Part shown: in pieces, positions 45,897 to 54,520 of the stretch
Numbering within the stretch: the stretch's first letter is position 1
How the letters are laid out: each line of letters begins with the position of its first letter
From: Earliella scabrosa
Taxonomy: Eukaryota; Basidiomycota; Agaricomycetes; Polyporales; Polyporaceae
Assembly: GCA_022605405.1 (NCBI GenBank)
Contig: JABYQQ010000035.1
Coordinates: forward strand, 186,001 to 250,000
Direction: 5' to 3'
DNA: 64,000 nucleotides
Made by a program: the position numbers and the translations under genes
Notes under the pieces: generated by a model
The model's database searches: none
The model's input: the letters and a program-made list of their open reading frames with translations, nothing else
Told to the model about the DNA's origin: nothing

Positions 45897-46120
45897 GGGC
45901 GGGCGGGAAGATGCTCGCGGCCCCGGTGGGTGTGGTGGGTGTGGTCGACGAAACTGCCACCTGCGGAGTTGGCTCTATACTGTGGGAGAGGTGCCGTCGT
46001 CCGGCGTCCGAGGTCGATGTGAGAAGAGATGGGGAAGGGGAAGCAATTGGTGAGACGTGGTGGCGACCGTCGACGGCAATTCCGACGACGGCTTTTGTCA
46101 ATTTTGCAGTCTGTGCTGGA

Positions 46121-47137
46121 TCAGAGCGGGATGACATGGCGGTGGGAGAAGGGGTAGATGTCGCTCAGGTCCTGTTTCTTCTGGATCGCTCCCAGGGTCC
46201 TGGGCTGGGAGGGCGACACGGCCGCCGGGTTGTGGGAGGCGGCGCCCGCCGTGAGCATGCGTCTCACCTGGTGCGCCTTAAGCTCTCCGTGTCTCCCTCG
46301 AGGTGTGGCCGTTCCACGGTTTTCGACTCCTGAGTCGTCTGTGGGCGTGATGTCCGAGCTGCCTCCCTCGTCCATGACTTCCTCCACCGCCGACATGGTC
46401 ACACCCTGCTCCTCCCCTTCGCCTCTCTCGACGCAGAACCTGCCTCCCAACTCCGAGGATGGCCGCGCTGGTTGCAACAGCGAGTGTTCGTCCTTGACCT
46501 CGACGAGACTGTCAGCTTCGACCCCTGCTTCGCTCGCCGGGGTGTCGGGGGAGGATGAGGAGGATGACATCGTTCGGTCGAGGTCGTCGGGGTCGCAGAT
46601 GTGGATGATCGAAGCGGTGCTTTCCCAGACTCTTTGCCAGAACCACGGCGCGAGCTCTTGCTCGAGCGAGTCGACCAGTTTGGACGTCCTGCCTAGGTGC
46701 AGTGGGGATATGGAGATTGGCCACGGGGATAGGACGCGCGTAACGATGTCTCTGGGCCCCGTCCTTGCCGCGAAGGCGAGCGGGTCGGCCCAGCCAAGGC
46801 CTGTGGGCGTGCACAACAAGTGCTTGCGATCGTAGGGGGTTTCGATCTCGAAGACTGCCCAGCCTCGACTAACCCCTTTGACCTGCAGAATCGTGGCGAC
46901 GAAGTCGTCCTCCTCTGACAACGCGCTAGGGTTGAGGCGCATTTCGCAACCTGACCTGATGGTTGCTGTTGGCCGTCTGAAGACGAGCCACAGCTCGTGC
47001 TCGCCCTCTGCTCCCGCGTGGTGGACTGGCACCTGTGCGAGGGTGTTTGCGGCGTCGGTGCGCTGGGCGAATGGCGCTACGGTGGAGACGATGGTCAGCC
47101 GCATGGCGGGGAGGTTGGATGAGGAGAGGGGGCTCAA
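46121..47137 (-). CDS. Accessory open frame of the retrotransposon, 338 residues, unknown
   Basis: Lies between the inner repeat pair and the closing repeat, on the same strand as the element's other genes. An ATG at 47137 and a second at 47102 (MRLTIVSTVAPFAQ) are possible starts. The N-terminal 180 residues look folded ([60 protein letters not shown]); the rest is acidic and Ser/Pro-rich and ends HRHVIPL. No reverse transcriptase, protease, hydrolase or zinc motif recognised. It could be an element-encoded accessory protein, a captured host gene, or chance coding in a GC-rich spacer. That it stays open within a recent insertion is weak support for function. Confidence 0.55.
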   Translation of the reverse strand: MSPLSSSNLPAMRLTIVSTVAPFAQRTDAANTLAQVPVHHAGAEGEHELWLVFRRPTATIRSGCEMRLNPSALSEEDDFVATILQVKGVSRGWAVFEIETPYDRKHLLCTPTGLGWADPLAFAARTGPRDIVTRVLSPWPISISPLHLGRTSKLVDSLEQELAPWFWQRVWESTASIIHICDPDDLDRTMSSSSSSPDTPASEAGVEADSLVEVKDEHSLLQPARPSSELGGRFCVERGEGEEQGVTMSAVEEVMDEGGSSDITPTDDSGVENRGTATPRGRHGELKAHQVRRMLTAGAASHNPAAVSPSQPRTLGAIQKKQDLSDIYPFSHRHVIPL

Positions 47138-47458
47138 AACCTCTTGTGCGATAAGAGGTGAGCTTGATCGGCTCTCCGCTGCGAATTTTGAGATAAAGAC
47201 GCCTTGTACGTCTTCTAGCTGGATTCTTGGAGTTTATGGCTATTGGAGCCACAAAATGAAGACGACTAGGCCCTAAAGTTGAACCGAGTCGTTAGTTTAA
47301 AGGCAATCATACTGCACAAAAGGCTCAGCGAAGACACGCGGTGATGCATCCCTGCCACGACTGCGACGGTCGCTCAACAATATGAGCGACAGGCTGAGGG
47401 CGGCAAGCTGTACTTCGTAGACTTTGTCTGAGATTCCTAGGGATTGGGAGGGTGGGTC

Positions 47459-47616
47459 AATTTCACAGCAAGAACACGTGTAGACCAGCGGACTGAGCTC
47501 GCGGAGAGTCTCGCGAGGGCGGGCGGAAAGCAGGAAAATTGCTTTAGCCGCCCGCTTCCCTTCGCGTAGACAGGCATCTCTGTAGCGCTCGTGCCTCGCG
47601 TTACTGAGAGCCACAA
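47459..47616. repeat. Split direct repeat, 158 bp, inner copy
   Basis: Identical to 52754-52911; both run from AATTTCACAGCAAG to GAGAGCCACAA. It abuts the 216-bp inner repeat with no spacer at 47616/47617. Confidence 0.9.
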
Positions 47617-47832
47617 TCTATGCGGTCCGGGACGCGAGCTCAGTGAGCAAGAAGAGTGTGCATAACAAGCGTGTTAGCCAGAATACATGACGCGATTATG
47701 ATCGCCGTGCTATTACAGTCCGTGTCAAGAAAACGAGAGTCGGGCGACAGCCCTCCGCCCGCGCGGGCGGCGAGCTGACCGACGCGAACGAACGCGTCTC
47801 CACGAGAGCCTGGAAACAGAGGTGAGCTGCTA
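47617..47832. repeat. Split direct repeat, 216 bp, inner copy
   Basis: Identical to 45681-45896. Follows the tyrosine recombinase frame in transcription order. Confidence 0.9.
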
Positions 47833-47903
47833 CCCGACTTGTAGGAGTCCGAACGACGCGACTGCGCATGCTGTTTCCCCGGCTTTAGGAGACGGACTCA
47901 CAG

Positions 47904-49060
47904 TTAGCGCGGCGGTGGAATTTGCAAGGTCGCTTGCGCGAAGGCCGTGTGGAGCTCCTCCTCGGCCTGCAGGTACGGTGCTAGCGTCTGCGCGTGCCGT
48001 CGCAGATACAACGCGAAGGCTTCGCTTTTCCACCGACCGATCGCTTTGACGGTCTCGAAGGAGACGCCTCTGAGAAGATACTCGAGGGTCCCTCCTACGC
48101 GTAGACTGTGTCCGGTGAGCGCGTTGCTGACTCCGGCTGCTGCGGCCGCCTCGCGAACCCGCAACGTGCACGCTCTCTTCGTCAGTGGCACGACTTTTCC
48201 CTCTGGCTTCTCTCGGTATCCGAAGAGAGGGTCTTGAGGTGACAGTCTGTTGATTGCCAACTGGACGTCCATCGCCGCCCACGGGTCGAAGACGTCGCTC
48301 TGACGCCCCGCGGCGACGTCTTCGCCGGCCTCGCTGGTCTTGGTGCGCGGGATGTGGACGACGAACACTTCTTGTCCCTCCCGGTGCTGGTCGCGACGAA
48401 AGTCCTGCAGCGTCGGGTTCTTCTTGGGGTCGAACTGGGACTTGTTAGTTGCCAGAAGCTCTCCTAGGCGTGCGAGTGAGAAGAAGGCGAAGGTGATCGC
48501 GGCCCAGACTGCTGCGTCCTTGGGTATGGATTGATCGAACTTGGGGGAGATCCGGCGGAGGATGTCGACGGTGAACGGCTCTTTGGGCTTTCGTTTCGAG
48601 CTCTTTGGTGCGAGGTTGCTCGCGCCCTTGATTACTGCCTCTAGCTGTTCCTTGTCGGGGAACCATGGAAGCCCGTGCACGATGTGCCACGCGCGTAGGC
48701 CATAAACGTAATTGCGTATCGCAGAGGGGGCGTATGAACCGGCGAGCGCCGCCACGTATAACTGTATGAGGTCATGACTCACAGGCACCCTCTCTGACTC
48801 GCTCATCCCTCTCTGATCGCACATTACGTGGAAAACGAGCAGCCCCGCTCCGTAGGTTTCGGCCGTCGAGTCTTCCCAGGCATACGCTGTCACCGCCTTG
48901 ATACGGGCGACGTCTTGCTCGGACAGTTCGAGTGGTCGGCCCGTTTCGTCTCGTGCTCTCTGGGATGTCGGTGGACACCATAGCCTCAGTCGGTCTTTGG
49001 CTAGACAGTGAGGGCGCAGCGCGGAAGGGACCGGGACTAGGCCTGTTCGGTACGCTCGCG
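47904..49060 (-). CDS. Tyrosine recombinase of the retrotransposon
   Basis: Integrates the element's DNA circle by strand exchange through a phosphotyrosine. The conserved part starts near 48940 (LSEQDVARIKAVTAYAWEDS) and ends at the stop at 47904. Catalytic residues visible: Arg in SLARLGELLA, His-x-x-Arg in TGHSLRVGG, Trp in GRWKSEAF replacing the usual second His, and the nucleophile Tyr in ALYLRR at codon 48006-48008. The open frame extends far upstream to 51560, but that part overlaps the reverse transcriptase in another frame and is not conserved sequence. Its true start is unclear; it overlaps or closely follows the polymerase frame, so it may be made by re-initiation or frameshift. 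Confidence 0.85.
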
Positions 49061-49104
49061 GTCTCGCGTTCGCTCGGTCGGGGCTCGAGATGGGAACGTT
49101 GAGT

Positions 49105-51120
49105 CTATTCGTGCTCGTCGTACCAGTACGACGATCTCCATGCAAGCTCCTGCTCCTCGAACTCTCCGTTTCGTCGGAGCCTCCTGTTGGCTTCTGCTGC
49201 GGATGGGCGCTGTTTGTCTGTGTGGGGAAGCCTCCGCCCGGCGTCCCGGCGGCCTTCGTTTGCGGTGGTGGGAGCGTCGAAGTCCACGAGGAACGAGAGT
49301 AAAGGGACTGGGATGGCAATGGGGGGAAGGAGGAGTGATCGAGCGGGGTATTGCCCTCGCGAAGGGCCGTCGGCTGGGTTGCCCGCGCTTTCGATGTACC
49401 GGGTGTGTACGGAAAGCTGTTCTCCATCCAGGAGTTCTGCCACGCGTTTGAAAATGTCGTTGACTTGGCTGTTCCTGCTCCGGCCGCGCCACCAGCCTTC
49501 GACGACGCCTCTGTTGTCTCCGAAGACCTTGATGTCCGGTTTGATCCGGGCGCTAAATCCCACGACGGCGCGGACAAGAAACTCGAAGCCGACGGCCTCG
49601 GCCCACCCGATGTCCCGCCCGTCGCTGTTCCAACCGGGAAGGAGTCTCCAGGCCCGCCAGCGGCCTTTGATGATGATCGCGACGCCGTGTCCCGAGCTGG
49701 CGTCGGAGAAAGCGCCGGCATCCCATAGTTCCACCGGTCCTGGTAGATCTCGCTGGATGCGCGGGGCTTGGAGAGCTGCGCGCCACCACCGAAGATCTTC
49801 TGCAAGTCTGGAAGGGGGGGTTCGCGGAAGGAAAGGACGACCACCGAAGATGCCCAACATGGCCTCCAAGTTGGTGAGGTAAGCGCGTCCGCGTACGATG
49901 ACCATCGAGGCGTGCCAGAGTTTTCCGTGTAGCCCCTGCACTTCTCGAAGGGAATGCGTCCTGGACTTGAACCAGGATTCAATAGCGAGAATATATTTTT
50001 CGGCCTTCTTTCGAGGCAGCCCCACTGTGCGTCTGGCGCCGATCGACCACTCGAAGCCCGAGAACACGAACTCACTCGCAAACAGCGTCCCTTTGTCCAG
50101 CTGCCACTGCATGGCCATGCGGGCCGAGACCCGATCAATGTCGCATTCCGCGTATGTGAACTGCTTGTCCTCGTGCGACCGCTCGGACGTCTGGGATAGG
50201 TCTCGAATGGGGTATTCCATGTCCTCCACAAACTCATCGACGCGTCCGTCTGGGAGCGCGTCGCCTCCGTACCAGATGCGCCCTCCATCGTGGTGCCTGC
50301 CTCCTCTACGAGCAATCTGCGCCCTCCATTCTGCTCGGCGCGCGTTGTATTCGGCCAGGCACGCGATGAGGATGCGAAGGAAAATGAAGTCGTCCACCCA
50401 CTTTGAGATGGGCCCCATTCCTTCTGCTCGGAGGATGTCTGAGAAGGCGTCTGCGACTCTACCAAAGAGTCCCGCGTGGGAGCTGACTCCGAACGCCGCG
50501 CTGGTGTCCACTGCGTACTCGTCGCCCTCTGAGAGACGTATGACCGTCCCCGGCCATTGAGATGGTGCCAAGGGGATGAGCCGGTAGGCCTCCGAGACGT
50601 CCCGAACGGCGCCCTGCGAGCCCGCCGGGAGTCTCCAACACAGGAGTGAGAAGGCGGTGAACGTGCCCCATGTGCACGGAAAATTGTTGGGATCGATATG
50701 ATGGTTGATGGAGGTGACGTCGCTGGTTGGAGAGTACGGGAATGAGAAGTTTTGGACCAATCGGTACACGTTGGGCTTGTGGGGCTTGGGCACGAGAGAT
50801 AGTGGGGAAGACTGGAAAGGTCCGATGCACTGTTCGAGCTCGGCGCTCGAGAAGGGACCCAGGTATCGTCCGGCGTCGAACTCATGCCGTATGATCCGCT
50901 CAAACTCGTCGCGGTGTTCGAGGAGGGACGGATTGTTGTTGGGAGTGAAGGTGACGTGGATGGGCGGGATGTCGGAGATGAAGCCGGTTCTGATGGAGTT
51001 CGCCAGCGTGGGATATCGCGCGTCCAGGCCGTGTTTGGCCAGGTATTCACTCCAGGCGTCTGCGCGTAGCGGCGTGAAGGCTTCACGCCCTCTGAGCTCG
51101 AGGGCATCGCGAAGCTCCGT
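49105..51120 (-). CDS. Reverse transcriptase-RNase H of the retrotransposon
   Basis: Copies the element's RNA into DNA. The frame is open from the gag overlap (about 51120) to the stop at 49105 without an obvious ATG near its beginning. RT motifs: VPKPHKPNVYRLVQNFSFPY, GAVRDVSEAYRLIPLAPSQW, AAFGVSSHAGLFGRVADAF and the active-site WVDDFIF at 50386-50397. RNase H follows: AGAFSDASSGHGVAIIIKG, DIKVFGDNRGVVEGWW and SAGNPADGPSRG. This RT type (VDDF, GVSS) is that of DIRS/Ngaro elements in basidiomycetes. Because it lies in a different frame from gag and lacks a good start, translation is presumably by frameshift from gag. Confidence 0.85.
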   Translation of the reverse strand, partial: TELRDALELRGREAFTPLRADAWSEYLAKHGLDARYPTLANSIRTGFISDIPPIHVTFTPNNNPSLLEHRDEFERIIRHEFDAGRYLGPFSSAELEQCIGPFQSSPLSLVPKPHKPNVYRLVQNFSFPYSPTSDVTSINHHIDPNNFPCTWGTFTAFSLLCWRLPAGSQGAVRDVSEAYRLIPLAPSQWPGTVIRLSEGDEYAVDTSAAFGVSSHAGLFGRVADAFSDILRAEGMGPISKWVDDFIFLRILIACLAEYNARRAEWRAQIARRGGRHHDGGRIWYGGDALPDGRVDEFVEDMEYPIRDLSQTSERSHEDKQFTYAECDIDRVSARMAMQWQLDKGTLFASEFVFSGFEWSIGARRTVGLPRKKAEKYILAIESWFKSRTHSLREVQGLHGKLWHASMVIVRGRAYLTNLEAMLGIFGGRPFLPRTPPSRLAEDLRWWRAALQAPRIQRDLPGPVELWDAGAFSDASSGHGVAIIIKGRWRAWRLLPGWNSDGRDIGWAEAVGFEFLVRAVVGFSARIKPDIKVFGDNRGVVEGWWRGRSRNSQVNDIFKRVAELLDGEQLSVHTRYIESAGNPADGPSRGQYPARSLLLPPIAIPVPLLSFLVDFDAPTTANEGRRDAGRRLPHTDKQRPSAAEANRRLRRNGEFEEQELAWRSSYWYDEHE

Positions 51121-52706
51121 GATCCTTTTGGCCGCACCCGGAGCACTCGTGTCTGTCGTTGTGCTTGTTCGAAGGGCAGCTGTTTTCTCTCTGCCAGTCT
51201 GTGCAGACGATGGAGCCGCCGTGCGTCTGGATGCGGTTGCCGTCTCTGCTGCAGCGCGTGGGCCTGCCGTCCCAAGTTGTGGTCGCTCGGCATTTCGCGA
51301 CCTCGGAGAGCGCGTGTCGGCCCAGGCAGATGGCGCAAACTGCTTGGCCTCCCGAGCTTGCGCCTCTCCGAAAAGACTCCTCGCTTGCGTCTCGCGTGGT
51401 TTCCCAGCGCCGCTGCGGGCCGCTGGATGTGGGCGGCTTGTGCTTCTTCGCTGCTCTGCCCTCCTCCGCTGGCGGGAGGGCGGGCCTTTTTGGGAGCGCC
51501 GTCGCGGACAGCAACGCTTGCTGTGCCTGTGAGATGCCGAACGCAGGTCGTCGCGACCAAGGCAAAATGATATTACCGCAGCGGTGTTTCGCGATGATCG
51601 CGACGCGACACCCGCCCGGATTTACGCAGAAGCGCGCGCATCGTCGGATCAATCACGCCGTTAATTGTCCGCACGACCGCCGCATTAGATAAACGCAGTT
51701 GAGTAAGAGTGGTAGAGGGGATGGAGAAGAGCGGTTAGCTGGGTTCGCGTTAACACACGACGGGACTGACCTGAGCGATGGTGGTAGCCATTTGGCTCTC
51801 CATGTACTGTCTCTTGATCCGTTGTAGTGCGTCGTTGTTGACGACGGAGAGGTCGAAGGCGCGATTGAGTTCCATCTCGCGATGCCAGTGCCGACGGTAC
51901 TGCGCTTGGTAGAGGGTGAGAACCTTCTCCCCGAGCTTCTCGTCCCGGGCGGGGTGTGACATGAGCACCATGAAGAACTTCCAGAGGATCTTCGCGTGCT
52001 GTCCCCAGTTGTATTCTCCTGCCCATCGGGCCATACTGAGACCGGCCGCCGTCATTTGGTCCCACTCAAGCAGCTCATCTCTCCGGACGTTCTTCATCGG
52101 CTGTATGGCGTTCGACAAGACGATGGCGGTGTCTGACCTCGAGACTGCAAGCGCGTCCTCGTTGCACGAGATTTGTAGCTCGGCGGCAGCCTCGCAGGCT
52201 TCTCTCGTGAAGTAGAACAGTTCGACGTACTTCTTGTCTCGGAGTTTCTGGAGTGCGAACGGTGCTGGGATGAGACCTAGGTCGGTCTCCGGCGGCACGC
52301 CCTCTATGATCGGGGGAAGCTTCGACTTGGAAGCCGCCTTTTCTCCTTCTGGCTCGGGCTCCCCGACGGGGTCGTCAGCGGGCGGCTGCTGTTGGGGCGG
52401 GCCCGGGAGTTGGGGTGGCTGTTCCGGTGGCGGTGGCTCACGTTGCTCAGCCCTCCTGGCTCGCTCTCCAGCCTGTTGGTCCCAAGTCGTCTTTTTCTGC
52501 TGTATGTCGATGTTCCAGGCTTCCTCTAGCGCCGTGACTGCTGCCGCGTTGTCCGCCGCCATAAAGGTTCTTGTCATGTGTTCTCTGATATATTGATAGG
52601 CCTGCCCTGCGAAGTCTGGCCTTTGCGCGTCGTATGGGTTCTCTTCTAGAAGCTCGATCACCGGGGCTGGATGTCCCTCCGGAATTTCGCCTCCTGGGTC
52701 TGCCAT
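51083..52706 (-). CDS. Gag-like protein of the retrotransposon with cysteine/histidine zinc modules
   Basis: Start at MADPGGEIPEGHPAPVIELL (52706). The first part, to 51771, has a proline/glutamine-rich linker (PPPPEQPPQLPGPPQQQPP) and a helical region (VELFYFTREACEAAAELQIS; WGQHAKILWKFFMVLMSHPA) typical of these gag proteins. Without splicing it stops at 51750. A 244-bp intron from 51770 to 51527 (GTCAGT...CACAG) would join it in phase to a second exon ending at 51083, which carries the zinc modules CAICLGRHALSEVAKC and CSGCGQKDHGASRC. A frameshift is the alternative way to connect them. About 459 residues when joined. Confidence 0.7.
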
Positions 52707-52753
52707 TGTCGACTAGGTACGCTAAAGAGGTTGAGACTAGTAGTGGAGACTGA

Positions 52754-52911
52754 AATTTCACAGCAAGAACACGTGTAGACCAGCGGACTGAGCTCGCGGA
52801 GAGTCTCGCGAGGGCGGGCGGAAAGCAGGAAAATTGCTTTAGCCGCCCGCTTCCCTTCGCGTAGACAGGCATCTCTGTAGCGCTCGTGCCTCGCGTTACT
52901 GAGAGCCACAA
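52754..52911. repeat. Split direct repeat, 158 bp, outer copy
   Basis: Identical to 47459-47616. It is the 5' end of the element in transcription order and lies about 50 bp upstream of the gag start. Confidence 0.9.
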
Positions 52912-53369
52912 ACTTCCATCGATGTTGCGGATCACCAGGGAAAGTCGTACTCTGAGGTAACTCATCCGATCGCTCGAATCTTTACTTGTAACATGGGATA
53001 TTTATTTAGTCATTCTTGGACGTATGTTCCAAGTTCTTCGCATCCGTGGCGACCGTCATCACGCGCGAACGACGGTGACTCTCGCAGGAGACTCCGGAGA
53101 TGTATAGAAGACACAACCTCAATCCTCGTGAACGCGATGCGTGGTAAGTTATCCACGGATGGCGCGCACGAAAATGCTTCTACGAATAGCATCCTATTGG
53201 TAGGCTCCGACTTCAATCGATGACGTGCATTTTGAGTTCCGACCGTATCTCAGAACGGGTCGCCCCAAGTATACGATTATAACATAGATTATCCACGACT
53301 AGTCACTCTTGTCACGGTCTATCATGTCGGCAAGCCTCATACGGCGTCCCGCCCTCAATAGGGGATGAT
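52912..53369. other. Intergenic, no gene recognised
   Basis: Between the retrotransposon and duplication arm B. Nothing recognised. Confidence 0.5.
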
Positions 53370-54485
53370 TGTGGTCCGAACTGCAACCCTCTGACATCCC
53401 GACGCGGCTGACAATGGTGATCTGGCCCTGCAGTCAGCCCCTCATAACGGAGCTGCCTTCAGACTGACTCCCTCGGTCGCCTTGCTCTCGTCCGCCACCA
53501 TCCCCCTGGTCAACTCCGTCCTCTAGCTCAGTCAAGCTCTCCGTCGTCCCAACTATGCCATTCAAAAAGCTCTTCGCTTTGGTCAACCGACCTGCCTGCA
53601 AGATACAGGTCAACACATCAGTCCAAGTGGAAGAAGCCGAGCTTGACGCTGAGCTCGATCGAATGGTCGGCGGAAGAGAAGACTATCATGCGTCCAAGAC
53701 ATACGACGCGTACGGCAATGTGGTACGTACTTCGGAATCAGATCACATCGCGCAACGCATCCTCACCCAAGGGGCGTACAGACCCGCTGCAAAGTCGAAT
53801 TCCTCACTCAGGTGGACGCATCCCCGACTCCTTCGAGCGCAGACACCCTGATCGGCTCCCCCGCAGCTCTGGAGAGCTTGTCCCCTGCTCTCGATGCTGA
53901 GAAGGCCGTCGTCAGCCGCCCCCTCACGGCGCTCTCGGAGTCTCGTGGCGACGTCGTTCAGCTCACCGGAGCTTTCCAAGCCGACGTTGTTGACCTTCCT
54001 GTCCCGCCGCGCGAGTTCTCGACCGCCGATCTCCGCGTCATCCGCGCCCTCGGGAATGGGGCGTTCGGGACGGTCCTCCTTGTGCAAGATCGAGAGACCG
54101 AGGAGCTGCTCGCGCTCAAGAGCATCCCCAAGCACACCATCGAGACCAAGTCGTACCCTAACGTCTTCGCCGAGCAAGATGTGCTCAAGCGTCTTGCTGG
54201 CAATCAGGGCTTGCTCTCCCTCCGTGCGAGCTTCGAGGACGACTTCTTTTTCCACTTCTTGACGGTGAGTAGCATGCCTCTCTTGACTGTGCTACACGCT
54301 GAGCGTTCTATAGGACTACCATCCGGGCGGTGATCTCTACGACCTGATGGAGCAGCGAGGGTCGATCCCGGAGGCGGAAGCCAAGCGCATGTGCGCTCAG
54401 CTCGTGAGTTCATTGCCGTGTGATACACGCAACGGCAGCTCACGCGTGATTCAGATTCTCGCTCTCGAGCTGATGCACAAGCACC

Positions 54486-54520
<35 letters not shown>

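Larger units (their letters stand above)
45681..52911 (-). mobile_element. Tyrosine-recombinase retrotransposon (DIRS/Ngaro-like) with split direct repeats
   Basis: A 7,231-bp element transcribed on the minus strand. In that direction: repeat (52911-52754), gag (52706-51083), reverse transcriptase-RNase H (to 49105), tyrosine recombinase (to 47904), repeat pair (47832-47617 and 47616-47459), 1.56 kb with an extra open frame, and the closing repeat (45896-45681). This is the A1-ORFs-B1-A2-...-B2 split-direct-repeat plan known for Ngaro/PAT-like elements, which integrate with a tyrosine recombinase and make no target duplication. The repeat copies are identical, so insertion was recent. No target duplication was seen between the flanks ending CTCTCG and starting ACTTCC, as expected. 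Confidence 0.85.

Noticed and set aside
47904..51560. A single 1,218-residue protein on the minus strand
   Set aside because: Only the last 390 or so residues are conserved (tyrosine recombinase). The upstream two thirds overlap gag and RT-RNase H in other frames of the same strand, where the recognisable motifs are.
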